Assembly (NCBI GenBank): GCA_947493945.1
Contig: CANLSR010000001.1
Coordinates: forward strand, 372,001-436,000
Source of the DNA: an uncultured bacterium
GTDB lineage: Bacteria > Bacteroidota > Rhodothermia > Rhodothermales > Rubricoccaceae
Direction of reading: 5' to 3'
Length of the DNA: 64,000 bases
The stretch's first letter is position 1, and every line of letters begins with the position of its first letter. Position numbers and translations under genes: made by a program. Shown here one piece after another: positions 46,388-56,093 of the stretch. The notes beneath the pieces are model-generated. The model did not search any database. It was not told the origin of the DNA and saw only the letters and a list, made by a program, of their open reading frames with translations.

Positions 46388-48193
46388 GTGCCCCCCTCCA
46401 AACCCACGGCCGACCCTACCGACTCGCCGCGCCCCGAGCCGCCGCGCCCCGAGCCGGGCGCGGGCGACGCGGAGACGGCGCTCGGCCGGGACCGGGAGCC
46501 GACGCTCCGCGAGCACTTGGCCGCGACCTGGCGCGGTACGTCGCCCGTCGCGCGCTGGGCCGCCGCCGCCGTGCTGGCGGTCCTGGTCGGGTGGCTGGTG
46601 GTCCCGCGCCTGGCCTCCGTCGCCGAAGGGCCCGAGGCCGAGGACGCCCAGACCCGCGCCGCGCGCGACCGCGCCCAGTGGGCCGCCATGCGCCGCCAGT
46701 CGCCGGTGTCGCTGGGCGCCGACCCCATCGAGGACGCGCTCGGCCCCGGCGACGCCGAGCGCGCCGACGACCGCTACGCCGACTACTACGTCCACCGGGC
46801 CGACAGCGCCCGCTTCTCGGTCCTGGTCACCTCCGAGGCCTTCGCGCCCGACGTGGCCGTCCGCCTGCCCGACGGGCGCACCGTGGCGGCGTCGAACCTG
46901 CTGCGCACGACCCGCCGCGCCGAGATCGACGGGCTGGAGGGGCCGGGCGCGTTCGAGATCGTGGTCACGTCGCGCGAGCCCCGCACCCAGGGCGCGTACC
47001 AGCTGGCGGTGGTGCCGGCCGCCCCCATCGACTCCGTCTCCGTCGACGGCGAGGCCCGGCTGGACACCCTCGCGGCCGGGCCGCTGCGCGCCGGCCGCTA
47101 CGAGCGCGCGTTCGGCATCGCGGCCGGCTCCGAGTTCCCCGTCGTCGTCCGCGTCGTGTCGGGGGCGTTCCGGCCCCGCGTGCACCTGTTCGGCCCCAAC
47201 GGCGAGGTCCGCGGCGACTGGCAAACGATGGAGCGGGCCGCCAGCGGCGACAGCCTCAACGGCGTCGTCCTCCGCTACGTGCCGGGGTGGGACGCCCCCT
47301 ACCGCCTGCTGGTGAGCTCGGAGGAGCCGCGCGCCGTCGGCCCGTTCGCGATCGACGTCCGCTCCGTCTCCGTCCAAGAGCTCAGCGCCGACGGACGGCC
47401 GCTGGAGGCCACGTTGGGCGACGTGAGCTGGCTCGAAAACGGCCGCTACATCGACACGTACCGGTTCCGAGCGCGGGGCGGCGCCAAGACCATCGTCACG
47501 GTCCAGTCGGAGGCGTTTGCGCCGGCGTTCAAGGTCTGGAACGTCCGCGGGCGGTCGCGGAACGACGTCGGCGAGAGCCTCAACGCGGCCGGCTCGGCGT
47601 CGGCGACGCACGAGGCCACGCTCGACGCGGGCGAGTACTTCCTGGAGGTCACCTCGGGCGGGCCCGACTCGCTCTACGCGGCCGACCGGAGGCGGCCGGG
47701 CGGGGCCTACGCCGTCACGGTGGAAGCGGAGGAGCTGGCGCCGCCGGCGCCGCCGTCGTCGTCCCCCAGCGCCCCTTCCATCTTCGACACGGACCCGTCG
47801 AGCCGGATGTTCTCGACCGAGGTCCGGCGCACCGGCCAGAGCGGCGGGAGCACGTTCGAGGTGGGCGTGACCCACGTCGCCATCTCGTACCCCGGCACGG
47901 CGCGGACGCGCGTCCAGCTCAGCGTCACCGTCCGCTCGGTGGACTACGCGGGCAACTGGGCGCCGTGGTCCAGCTTTGCCGGCCAGTCCTACGTCGTCGA
48001 CGACCGGGGGCGGCGCTACACCGCGTCGGTGGCCGAGAGCCAGAGCCCGTCGGGGCCGACCGCCGCGCCGGGCACGGCGCGGCGCGGGACGGTCGTGTTC
48101 TACCTGCCCGAAGTGGCCCCCAACATCCAGCGCCTCGTGATGGTGGCGTCCATCGGCGAGCGGACGGTGACGCTGCCCATCCCCGTGCCCTAG
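46388..48193 (+). CDS. Membrane-anchored protein with repeated beta-domains
   Basis: A 601-residue protein. A polar Pro-rich N-terminus is followed by one membrane helix (about residues 57-75) and a long extracytoplasmic part. This part has three similar beta-domains, each starting near YADYYVHRADSARF, LAAGPLRAGRYERAFGIA and RYIDTYRFRARGGAK, and resembling pre-peptidase C-terminal (PPC) domains. A last beta-domain ends VTLPIPVP. There is no catalytic motif. The start is GTG after seven C residues. It is inferred to be an envelope binding or scaffold protein. Confidence 0.65.
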   Translation: MPPSKPTADPTDSPRPEPPRPEPGAGDAETALGRDREPTLREHLAATWRGTSPVARWAAAAVLAVLVGWLVVPRLASVAEGPEAEDAQTRAARDRAQWAAMRRQSPVSLGADPIEDALGPGDAERADDRYADYYVHRADSARFSVLVTSEAFAPDVAVRLPDGRTVAASNLLRTTRRAEIDGLEGPGAFEIVVTSREPRTQGAYQLAVVPAAPIDSVSVDGEARLDTLAAGPLRAGRYERAFGIAAGSEFPVVVRVVSGAFRPRVHLFGPNGEVRGDWQTMERAASGDSLNGVVLRYVPGWDAPYRLLVSSEEPRAVGPFAIDVRSVSVQELSADGRPLEATLGDVSWLENGRYIDTYRFRARGGAKTIVTVQSEAFAPAFKVWNVRGRSRNDVGESLNAAGSASATHEATLDAGEYFLEVTSGGPDSLYAADRRRPGGAYAVTVEAEELAPPAPPSSSPSAPSIFDTDPSSRMFSTEVRRTGQSGGSTFEVGVTHVAISYPGTARTRVQLSVTVRSVDYAGNWAPWSSFAGQSYVVDDRGRRYTASVAESQSPSGPTAAPGTARRGTVVFYLPEVAPNIQRLVMVASIGERTVTLPIPVP

Positions 48194-48220
48194 CGCCGCG
48201 GCCCGCCCGCCGACCGGGGG

Positions 48221-48235
48221 CGCCAGCGGCTGGCG
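48221..48235. repeat. Interspersed repeat CGCCAGCGGCTGGCG
   Basis: An exact copy between two convergent gene ends. Confidence 0.8.
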
Positions 48236-48270
48236 GCTTCGGTGGCGAACGGCTCGGGTGGCAGGAGGCC

Positions 48271-48684
48271 TTAGGGGCCCGCGTTTGGAGCGGGCACGAC
48301 AGACTCGGCCGTCGGGGCCGCCCCCGGGCCGGTCGTGGGCTCCTCGCGGGCGCCGAGCCACAGCCACAGCGCGGCGATGGTGGCCAGCGCCAGCCCGCCG
48401 TGCGCCACGATCACTAGAGCCGGCCACGGCTCGTCGCGGATCTGACGAGAGAACAGGTAGGCCCCGCCGGCAGCGACCACGGCGAACGACGCCACGATCC
48501 ACCACCCCGGGCCGGCCTCCTCCATCGCAAGGCCCGTCGCCAGCAGCGCGACGCCCGAGAGCGCGGCCAGCCCGTGGGCGATGCCCATCGCCATGCCGCT
48601 CTTTTTGCCCTGGAAATGCAACCAGGCCATCGTCAGGCCCAGGAGCGCAGCGAGGACGAACGCGAACAGGGAGACGGCGGCCAT
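48271..48684 (-). CDS. Small four-helix membrane protein
   Basis: A 137-residue integral membrane protein of unknown function. There are four hydrophobic segments (for example LFAFVLAALLGLTMAWLHF and WPALVIVAHGGLALATIAAL), with short loops including FQGKKSG. A polar Pro/Ala tail follows. It is divergent from the antiporter gene. Confidence 0.6.
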   Translation of the reverse strand: MAAVSLFAFVLAALLGLTMAWLHFQGKKSGMAMGIAHGLAALSGVALLATGLAMEEAGPGWWIVASFAVVAAGGAYLFSRQIRDEPWPALVIVAHGGLALATIAALWLWLGAREEPTTGPGAAPTAESVVPAPNAGP

Positions 48685-48847
48685 GGATCGGCGGGGGAGT
48701 GGGCGCCCAGTACGACCCTCCGGTGCAGCCGGGATCCGGCGGGCTTGCGCGTAGGGCCCGCCCTGACCCAACCCAGGCCTCGGCCCAAGCCCCGCCGCCC
48801 GCGCCGGTAGGACGCGCTCTGGAAGTTCTGGCGAGCGGCAACCGGCC

Positions 48848-51436
48848 GTGTCTCCGCACGTTTGCGGCGTCCCCTTCGCACCGCCCGTGGATCTCCCCGT
48901 CCCCTCCCTGCCCGTCACCGACCCCGTGCTGGTGGTCGCGATCACGATGGGGATCCTGCTGGTGGGGCCGCTGCTGTTCGAGCGGCTGCGGATCCCGGGC
49001 CTGGTGGGCCTGATCGCGCTGGGCGCGGTCGCCGGGCCGAGCGTGCTGGGGCTGCTGGAGCGCGACGCGACGTTCGTGCTCCTGGGCACGCTGGGCCTGC
49101 TCTACCTGATGTTCATGGCCGGGGTCACGCTCGACCTCGCCGAGTTCGCCCGCCAGCGGCGCCAGTCGCTCACCTTCGGGGCCCTGTCGTTCGCGCTGCC
49201 GATGGGCCTCGCCCTCGCGCTCGCGCCCGTCCTGCTGGGCTTCGGGTGGCCGTCGGCGGCGCTGCTGGGCTCCATCGTCGGCAGCCACACGCTGCTGGCG
49301 CTGCCGCTGGCGGCGCGGCTGGGGATCGACAAAAACCGGGCGGTCGTGATCGCCACCGGGGCCACGCTCGTCACCGACCTGCTGTCGCTGGTGGTGCTGG
49401 CCGTCGTGCAGGGCGTGGTCGGCGGCGACGCCGGGCCGGCGTTCTGGCTGCTGTTCGCCGCCAAGGCCGCCGTGTGGGCCGTGGCCGTGATGTGGGGGCT
49501 GCCACGCGTGGCGCGGGCCTTTTTCCGGCGCGTCCGGCGCGAGGACGACGCGGCGTTCGCGTTCCTGCTCGCCGCCGTGTTCCTGGCGGCGTGGACGGCC
49601 GAGCTGGCGGGGCTGGCGTCCATCATCGGGGCGTTCCTGGCCGGGATCGCGCTCAACCGGCTGATCCCCAAGCGGAGCCCGCTCATGACGCGGCTCCGGT
49701 TCGTCGGCGACGCCATCCTGATCCCGTTTTTCCTGGTCTCCGTCGGGCTGCTCGTCGACGTGCGCGTGCTGGGCTCGGGCGAGGTCTGGGGGCTGGCGCT
49801 CCTGTTCGCCGGGCTGGTGGCGGTCGGCAAGGGCGGCGCGTCGCTCCTGAGCATCCCGCTGTTCGGGTTCTCGCGCGACGAGAGCGTGGCGGTGGCCGGG
49901 CTCACCATGCCCCAGGCGGCCGCCACGCTGGCGGTGACCCTCATCGGGTTCGAGATCGGCCTGTTCTCCCAGGCCATCGTCAACGCCGTCGTGGTCCTGA
50001 TCGTGCTGACGTGCCTGGCCGGCCCGAGCCTCGTCCAGGCGTTCGGGCGGCGCCTGGCGCTCGCCGAGGCCGAGCGGCCCTACGAGCCGGCGGAGGCGCC
50101 CGAGCGCATCTTGATCCCGCTCGCCAACCCGGAGACGGCCGAGCCGCTGATGGAGCTGGCGCTGCTCCTGCGCAGCCCCGACAGCGAGGAGCCCGTCTAC
50201 CCCATCGCCGTCGCGCGCGGCGGCCACGAGGAGGCGGCCAACGTGGCCACGGCCGAGCAGATCATGGAGCGCGCCGTCCTGCACGCCACGGCCGCCAGCG
50301 TGCCGGTCGTGCCAACGGTCCGCATCGACGACAACCCGGTCGTGGGCATCGTCCGCGGCGCACGCGAGCTGCGGGCGTCGGAGATCGTCGCCGGGTGGAA
50401 CGGCCAGCGGACGCGGGGCTCGATGGTGTTCGGGAGCGTGATCGACGGGGTCCTGGCCGAGAGCCGCGCCATGGCCCTGGTGGCCCGGCTGGTGACGCCG
50501 CTGGCGGCCGCGCAGCGCCTGGTGATCCTGGTGCCGCCGCTGGTCTACCGCGAGGTCGGCTTCGCGCGCGCCGTGCGCGTGCTCAAGGTGCTGGCCGCCC
50601 AGAAGGGCCTGCTCATGACGGTGATGACGACCCAGGAGGACGCCGCGGAGGTCGGCGCCCGGGTCCGGGCCGCACGGCCGGAGGCCCCGGTCCGCGTCGA
50701 GGCGCTCGGCGCGTGGGCGGAGGCGATGGGAGCGCTCGACGAGCGGGTCCGGCCCGACGACGTGATCGTGCTCGTCGGCGTGCGGCGCGGGACGGTCGCG
50801 TGGCGGCCCGCGCTCCAGCGGATGCCCCGCGTGCTGGCCCGCCGCTACCCCAACTCGGACCTGATCCTGCTGACGCTCTCCGAGATCGAGGTGGTGACGC
50901 TCGTCGCCGACGCGGTCGACGGCGACGGCCAGAACGACCTGGTGCTCCCGCCCGAGCACGTCACGCTCGACCTCCACCCCTCCGGCCCCGAGTCGATGCT
51001 CCGGCGGACGCTGCTCGGCGGCTTCCCCGACCGCCCGTCGAAGGCGGCAGAGATCGCGGCCCGCCTGGTGGCCGAGGGCAGCGACGACGCGCCCGAGGTC
51101 ATGCCTGGCGTCGTGTTCTACCACGCCCACGTCGACGTCGAGGCGCCCCAGACGTTCGTCGGCGTCTGCCCCCGGGGCGCAGCGCTGCCCCACACGGGCC
51201 AGCCGGCCCAGGTCATGATCGTGCTCCTGGCGCCCCGGGCGATGCCCCCCGAGGACTACCTCCGCCAGCTCGCGGTCACGGCCCAGCTGGTCCGCTCCCA
51301 GGCCACCGTGGAGGCGCTTGTGGGAGCCGCCACGCCCGAGGAGGCCCTCGCCGCGCTGCTGGCGGCCGTCCGCGCCGACGTCCAGCCGGCGGAGACGGCG
51401 GCCTCTGAAACGCCCGCCGAGGCCCCACGCACCTGA
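48848..51436 (+). CDS. CPA2-type cation/proton antiporter with USP-like and EIIA-like domains
   Basis: A 862-residue fusion. Residues about 25-410 are a monovalent cation:proton antiporter-2 domain with about 12 helices, including AGVTLDLAEF and a second helix cluster ending LAGPSLVQAF. Residues about 415-690 look like two universal-stress-protein repeats (RILIPLANPETAEPLMEL; VILVPPLVYREVGF). Residues about 715-850 resemble a PTS EIIA type-2 domain, with YHAH where the phospho-His is expected. Such C-terminal parts regulate transport. The GTG at 48848 is taken; a GTG at 48887 is an alternative. Confidence 0.8.
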   Translation: MSPHVCGVPFAPPVDLPVPSLPVTDPVLVVAITMGILLVGPLLFERLRIPGLVGLIALGAVAGPSVLGLLERDATFVLLGTLGLLYLMFMAGVTLDLAEFARQRRQSLTFGALSFALPMGLALALAPVLLGFGWPSAALLGSIVGSHTLLALPLAARLGIDKNRAVVIATGATLVTDLLSLVVLAVVQGVVGGDAGPAFWLLFAAKAAVWAVAVMWGLPRVARAFFRRVRREDDAAFAFLLAAVFLAAWTAELAGLASIIGAFLAGIALNRLIPKRSPLMTRLRFVGDAILIPFFLVSVGLLVDVRVLGSGEVWGLALLFAGLVAVGKGGASLLSIPLFGFSRDESVAVAGLTMPQAAATLAVTLIGFEIGLFSQAIVNAVVVLIVLTCLAGPSLVQAFGRRLALAEAERPYEPAEAPERILIPLANPETAEPLMELALLLRSPDSEEPVYPIAVARGGHEEAANVATAEQIMERAVLHATAASVPVVPTVRIDDNPVVGIVRGARELRASEIVAGWNGQRTRGSMVFGSVIDGVLAESRAMALVARLVTPLAAAQRLVILVPPLVYREVGFARAVRVLKVLAAQKGLLMTVMTTQEDAAEVGARVRAARPEAPVRVEALGAWAEAMGALDERVRPDDVIVLVGVRRGTVAWRPALQRMPRVLARRYPNSDLILLTLSEIEVVTLVADAVDGDGQNDLVLPPEHVTLDLHPSGPESMLRRTLLGGFPDRPSKAAEIAARLVAEGSDDAPEVMPGVVFYHAHVDVEAPQTFVGVCPRGAALPHTGQPAQVMIVLLAPRAMPPEDYLRQLAVTAQLVRSQATVEALVGAATPEEALAALLAAVRADVQPAETAASETPAEAPRT

Positions 51437-51570
51437 GGCGGGCCCACGCGGACCGCCCGCACCCCGGGCGGGGTAGGCCGCCGCGGTCTCGACCGGCGGC
51501 CGGCCCCCCGAGGAGACCGGCCGCACCCTGGCACCGCAGCGGGCGCGCGGCCCGGCTGGTGGGCATCGCC

Positions 51571-53469
51571 CTACCGGACGACGGTCAGCTGCGTGGTCTG
51601 GGCTGCGCCTCCGATGAGGGCCCGAACGACGTAGACGCCCGCCGGGAGCGCCGAGGTGTCGAGGGCCACGTCGTGGCGGCCGACCCCGTGCGGCCCGTCG
51701 GCCAGCACGGAGACCTGGCGGCCGAGCGCGTCGAAGAGAGCGACATACGCGTCGCCGGCCTCCGCCAGCCCGAACGAGACCGTGCCCGCCCGCGCCATCG
51801 GGTTCGGTGCGACCGCCAGCGACAGGTCGAGCTCGGCAGCGTCCTCGGCCGAGACGGCGGTGCCGATCTGGGAGAGCGCGGCGGCCACCGTTGACTCGCT
51901 GGCGGTGCTGACGCACGGCGCCACGGGGTCGCCAGAAGCGTTGAACGGCGTCCCCTCGCCGCAGACTCCGACGACGTCGTCGGCCGTCCGGTAGACGATG
52001 GCGTTGACGGCCTTGCCGAGCACCGTCGACACGTCGTCGCCGAGGGCCGGGGCGCCCTTGACGATGGCGATGGCGCCGGGTCCTTCCGGGATGGCCCCGT
52101 CAAAGTCGACGCCCGCGAACAACCGGGGCTCCCCGTAGGGATACAGCTCGAAGGTCAGCGGCAGCGAGACGACGACTTTCTCGGAGGCCGCGTCGAAGGC
52201 GACGAACGAGCAGCCCGTGAGGTCCACGAGACCAGACTCCTCGGAGTAGAGCTGGAAGTAGTTGTCGGCCGGGTCCGTTCCGAACGTGTTGATGTAGAAC
52301 CAGACGTCGAAGTCGCAGGTCTTGGTGGGCGGGTAGTCCACGTTGACCGTGATCTCGACCGTGGTGCACTCACTGACGTCGTTGCCGTCGCCGTCGGTGG
52401 CGTCGTCGCAGGCTTCGATCCCGAACACGTACGCGCCCGTCTCGGCCCCACCGGTACCGTTGAGCACCGAGATCTCGATCTCACCCATCGCCGGGTTCCC
52501 CGGGGTCGTGGTGACGAAAGAGTCGAAAAAATCGAGCGGCTCCGACACCTCGATGGTCGTGACCTGCCCCGCCTCCGGGCTGGCGAACGAGAACGAGATC
52601 GTTCGGGGCGTGTCGACCACGACGTCGAACACGTCGCCGTCGGCGATGCCCTGGGGCACGGGTGGCGCGTTTGTGGTCGTGGCCTCGGCCGTGAGGTCGA
52701 CGTCGAAGCCGATCCCGTTGAAGCTGTTCTCGCTGGACTGCACCACGAAGAAGAGATCCGCGACGGCCTCGCCCTCCTGGTTCGGCGTGTAGCACACGTC
52801 CACGACGGTCGTGTCGCCGGGAGAGACGGGGACGGAGTAGTCCGAGAGGTCGTCCACGCCGTCGATGGAGAACTGGTCGCCCGAGAGCGACGGGGCCCCG
52901 AACGGCACGTCGACCTCGAACTCGTGGGCAAAGGCCTCCTCGTCGCCCTCGGCCGAGATCGCCAGCGGCCGGCACACGGTCGGAGGCGAGATCGGGTCGC
53001 CGCCCGGGCCGAGTTGGACGAACACGCTCCCAAAGTCGATGGCCTCGGGCGCGACGTCGAAGGTGACCGTCGTGCCGAAGTACGTGATCGGCACGACGAC
53101 GGTGGGCTCGTCGGGGTCGTTGCTCTCGACCGTCAGCGTCGCGTCCTGGCGCCCCACCGCGGGCGACACGATCAGCGTCAGGTCCACCTCCTCGCCGGCG
53201 CCGAGCGTGAGCGGGAACGCGACCCCGTCGCCGAAGGCCTCCCCGAAAAAGCCGTCGGTGATCTGGGTCACGAAGGCGTCCGTGAGGACGAGCGGCGCGG
53301 TGCCGTCGTTGCGGACGGTGAGGGCGGGGTTCAGACCGCCGGGCACGCTCAGCGTGTCGAGGTCGAGCGGGTTGGGCGTGACGGTGACGTCGGGCTGGGC
53401 GAGCGCCGAGGCGGCGCCCAGGAGCAGGGCCGCGGCGAGCGGCACGGCGCGGAGCGTAGGAAAGGTCAT
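51571..53469 (-). CDS. Secreted surface protein with T9SS C-terminal sorting domain
   Basis: A 632-residue exported protein with a signal peptide (about 1-24). Two ASH/choice-of-anchor-like beta-domains follow (about 25-135 and 135-260), with VTVTPNPLDLDTLS and ESNDPDEPTVVVPITYFG. A middle beta-domain is next, then a lamin-tail-like domain (about 395-500) with CDFDVWFYINTFGTD. The C-terminal 75 residues are a type IX sorting signal: PNPMARAGTVSFGL, VALFDALGRQV, LPAGVYVVRA. The domain is removed on the way to the cell surface in known systems. A ligand is not identifiable. Confidence 0.82.
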   Translation of the reverse strand: MTFPTLRAVPLAAALLLGAASALAQPDVTVTPNPLDLDTLSVPGGLNPALTVRNDGTAPLVLTDAFVTQITDGFFGEAFGDGVAFPLTLGAGEEVDLTLIVSPAVGRQDATLTVESNDPDEPTVVVPITYFGTTVTFDVAPEAIDFGSVFVQLGPGGDPISPPTVCRPLAISAEGDEEAFAHEFEVDVPFGAPSLSGDQFSIDGVDDLSDYSVPVSPGDTTVVDVCYTPNQEGEAVADLFFVVQSSENSFNGIGFDVDLTAEATTTNAPPVPQGIADGDVFDVVVDTPRTISFSFASPEAGQVTTIEVSEPLDFFDSFVTTTPGNPAMGEIEISVLNGTGGAETGAYVFGIEACDDATDGDGNDVSECTTVEITVNVDYPPTKTCDFDVWFYINTFGTDPADNYFQLYSEESGLVDLTGCSFVAFDAASEKVVVSLPLTFELYPYGEPRLFAGVDFDGAIPEGPGAIAIVKGAPALGDDVSTVLGKAVNAIVYRTADDVVGVCGEGTPFNASGDPVAPCVSTASESTVAAALSQIGTAVSAEDAAELDLSLAVAPNPMARAGTVSFGLAEAGDAYVALFDALGRQVSVLADGPHGVGRHDVALDTSALPAGVYVVRALIGGAAQTTQLTVVR

Positions 53470-53562
53470 GGTGGGAGGGAGAAGGTGTAGCCGGGGGGCC
53501 TCCCTCTACTACGCGATCTCCCCGCCCCGCCCGTCATCCGGCCCGGCCGTTTCTCCGGGGGC

Positions 53563-55887
53563 CTAGGCCCCCGCCCCGCTGGCGCCGTCCGCCGGCGCGA
53601 TCTGGAAGCCGATGGTCCGGCCGCGCGGGTCCTCCTGCTTAAGCTGCTTCCGCATCCGCTCGTACTCCTTCTCCACCTCCGGCGTCACGCTGGGGCGCGT
53701 GTCCTCCAGGGCGGCCTCGAAGTTGGCGGCGGTCACGGACTCGCTGTCCAGGTCGGCGCGGAGCGCCAGGAGCCCGGCCTTGCGGACCAGGTTCTCCAGG
53801 TCGGCGCCCGAGTACCGCTCCGTCCGCTCCGCCAGCGCGTCGAGGTCGACGTCGTCGGCGAGCGGCATCGGGCCGGTCTGGATCTCCAGGATCCGCCGCC
53901 GGCCCTCGGCGTCGGGCACGGGCACGTAGACGATCTCGTCGAACCGGCCCGGCCGCAGCAGCGCCGGGTCCAAGAGCGTCGGCCGGTTGGTGGCGGCCAC
54001 CACGACCACGCCCTGGAGCTCCTCCAGCCCGTCCATCTCGGCCAGGAGCGTGTTCACCACGCGCTCGGTCACGTTGGAGTCGCCCATCCCGCCGCCGCGC
54101 GTGGGCGCGAGCGCGTCGATCTCGTCGATGAAGATGACCGTCGGCGACACCTGGCGGGCGCGCTTGAACAGCTTCGAGACCTGCTTTTCGGACTCGCCGA
54201 CCCACTTGCTCAGCAGGTCCGAGGACTTGGTGGCGATAAAGTTGGCCTCGGCCTCGCGCGCGACGGCCTTGGCGAGCAGCGTCTTGCCGTTGCCGGGCGG
54301 CCCGAACAGCAGGAAGCCGCGGGCCTGGCGGATCCCTAGCCGCTCGAACGCCTGGGGGTGCTTCAGGGGCAGCTCGATGCCCTCGCGCAGCTGGTCCTTG
54401 GTCTCCTGGAGCCCGCCGATGTCGTCCCAGCGCACGTTGGGGACCTGGATCTGGATCTCGCGCAGCGCCGACGGCTGGACGCGGCGCAAGGCGTCCGTAA
54501 AGTCGCCGTCCTTGACGACCAGCTCGTCCAGCAGCTCGGCCGGGATCTCGTCCTCGTCCAGGTCCATGTCGGGCAGCACGCGGCGCAGGGCCGAGATGGC
54601 GGCCTCCCGAGCCAGCGCCCCCAGGTCGGCGCCGACGAAGCCGTACGTGGTGCGGGCCAGCTCCTCCAGGTCCACGCCCTCCGCCAGCGGCATCCCGCGC
54701 GTGTGGATGTTGAGGATGTCGCGGCGGCCCTGGGTGTCCGGCACGCCGATCACGATCTCGCGGTCGAACCGGCCCGGCCGGCGGAGCGCCTCGTCGATGG
54801 CGTCGGGGCGGTTGGTGGCCCCGATGACGACGACGTTGCCGCGTGCCTCCAGCCCGTCGAGCAGCGTCAGGAGCTGGGCGACCACCCTGCGCTCGGCCTC
54901 GCCGGTCTCGTCGCGCGCCGGCGCGATCGAGTCCAGCTCGTCGATAAAGATGATGGCGGGCGCGCTCTGGGCGGCCTCCTCGAACACCTCGCGCAGCTTG
55001 CCCTCGCTCTCGCCGTAGTAGCGGCCCATGATCTCCGGCCCGTTGATGACCGAGAAGTGGGCGTTGGTCTCGTTGGCGACCGCGCGCGCCAGCAGCGTCT
55101 TGCCCGTCCCCGGAGGCCCGTAGAGCAGGACGCCCTTGGGCGGGTCGATGCCCAGGCGTGCGAACAGTTCGGGGTGCTTGAGTGGCAGCTCGATCATCTC
55201 GCGCACCTGGTCGACGGTGTCGCCCAGGCCGCCGATGTCGTCGTAGGTGATCCCGACGGGGCTCTCGCCGGAGCGGGGCTCCTGGTACTCGGGGAGCAGC
55301 TCGATCTCGGTCTGCTCCGTCACCTGGACGATGCCGCGCGGGTCGGTCGACGTCACGACCAAGCGGATCTCCTGGAGGCCGAACGCGCGCTGCTGGCCGA
55401 ACAGCCGCTGGGCGACCTCGGGCGGCAGCCCGGGGATCCCCTCCTGGGGGCCGGGCTGGCTGCGGTAGACCGACGTGGAGACGGTGTCGCCCGACGAGAG
55501 CGGGCGGCCGAGCAGGGTCCGCAGGAGCGCCTGGCCACGGCCCTGGAGCCGGACGCCGGGCTGGGCCGGCGCCAGCGTCACCTTGGCGGCGGGGCGCATC
55601 TGGGCCGGCGCGATCTCGACGTGGTCGCCCATGCCGACGCCCGCGTTGGCGCGCAGGAGCCCGTCGAGCCGGATGATGCCCAGGGTGGCGTCGGCGGTGT
55701 AGGGCGGCAGCGCGATCGCAGCCGTGGTGCGCTCGGGCCCCCGGATCTCGATCACGGAGCCGGGCGTCAAGCCCAGCTCGGCGAGGGCCTCCTGGCTCAG
55801 CCGCGCCACGCCCTTGCCCACGTCGGGGTTCTGGGCGCCGGCAACCTGGAGGCGGACGGTGTCGGTGGCGGTCGGGACTTCGGCCAT
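53563..55887 (-). CDS. CDC48/VAT-type double AAA ATPase
   Basis: A 774-residue hexameric-type unfoldase. An N-domain (about residues 1-190) contains ARLSQEALAELGLTPGSVIEI. D1 has Walker A GPPGTGKTLLARAVANE near residue 255. D2 has GPPGNGKTLLAKAVARE near residue 525, and each has IIFIDELD or VIFIDEID. The layout is that of archaeal VAT and eukaryotic p97. The final codons and the stop fall in a GCTGGCG repeat. No adaptor or proteasome gene is adjacent. It may be of archaeal origin by transfer, though such genes occur in several bacterial phyla. Confidence 0.9.
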   Translation of the reverse strand: MAEVPTATDTVRLQVAGAQNPDVGKGVARLSQEALAELGLTPGSVIEIRGPERTTAAIALPPYTADATLGIIRLDGLLRANAGVGMGDHVEIAPAQMRPAAKVTLAPAQPGVRLQGRGQALLRTLLGRPLSSGDTVSTSVYRSQPGPQEGIPGLPPEVAQRLFGQQRAFGLQEIRLVVTSTDPRGIVQVTEQTEIELLPEYQEPRSGESPVGITYDDIGGLGDTVDQVREMIELPLKHPELFARLGIDPPKGVLLYGPPGTGKTLLARAVANETNAHFSVINGPEIMGRYYGESEGKLREVFEEAAQSAPAIIFIDELDSIAPARDETGEAERRVVAQLLTLLDGLEARGNVVVIGATNRPDAIDEALRRPGRFDREIVIGVPDTQGRRDILNIHTRGMPLAEGVDLEELARTTYGFVGADLGALAREAAISALRRVLPDMDLDEDEIPAELLDELVVKDGDFTDALRRVQPSALREIQIQVPNVRWDDIGGLQETKDQLREGIELPLKHPQAFERLGIRQARGFLLFGPPGNGKTLLAKAVAREAEANFIATKSSDLLSKWVGESEKQVSKLFKRARQVSPTVIFIDEIDALAPTRGGGMGDSNVTERVVNTLLAEMDGLEELQGVVVVAATNRPTLLDPALLRPGRFDEIVYVPVPDAEGRRRILEIQTGPMPLADDVDLDALAERTERYSGADLENLVRKAGLLALRADLDSESVTAANFEAALEDTRPSVTPEVEKEYERMRKQLKQEDPRGRTIGFQIAPADGASGAGA

Positions 55888-55986
55888 GTCGTCGGGAGAG
55901 AGTCAGCCGGTTCCACCCCGCGCCGCGTGTGGGGTTCGCGCACCGGCCCGACCTCACGCGGGCTTCAGGGACTCCCGGACGCGCGC

Positions 55987-56001
55987 CGCCAGCGGCTGGC
56001 G
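55987..56001. repeat. Interspersed repeat CGCCAGCGGCTGGCG
   Basis: An exact copy in the gap between the CDC48 start and the PEGA-gene end. Confidence 0.8.
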
Positions 56002-56046
56002 CCAGACGGCCGCGGGCTGGCCCCACTCCGCGTCCGCCTGCGCCCT

Positions 56047-56088
56047 GGCGCCAGCGGCGCGGCGCCAGCGGCGCGGCGCCAGCGGCGC
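56047..56088. repeat. Three tandem copies of GGCGCCAGCGGCGC
   Basis: Three perfect 14-base units, each containing GCCAGCGG, end 5 bases before the stop of the PEGA gene on the minus strand. Confidence 0.9.
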
Positions 56089-56093
56089 GGCGA

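Noticed and set aside
46349..51916. A minus-strand open frame of 1855 codons
   Set aside because: It runs antisense to two clear genes (46388-48193, 48848-51436). High GC removes stop codons, and the translated text is low-complexity Arg/Gly/Pro/Ala/His with no domain.
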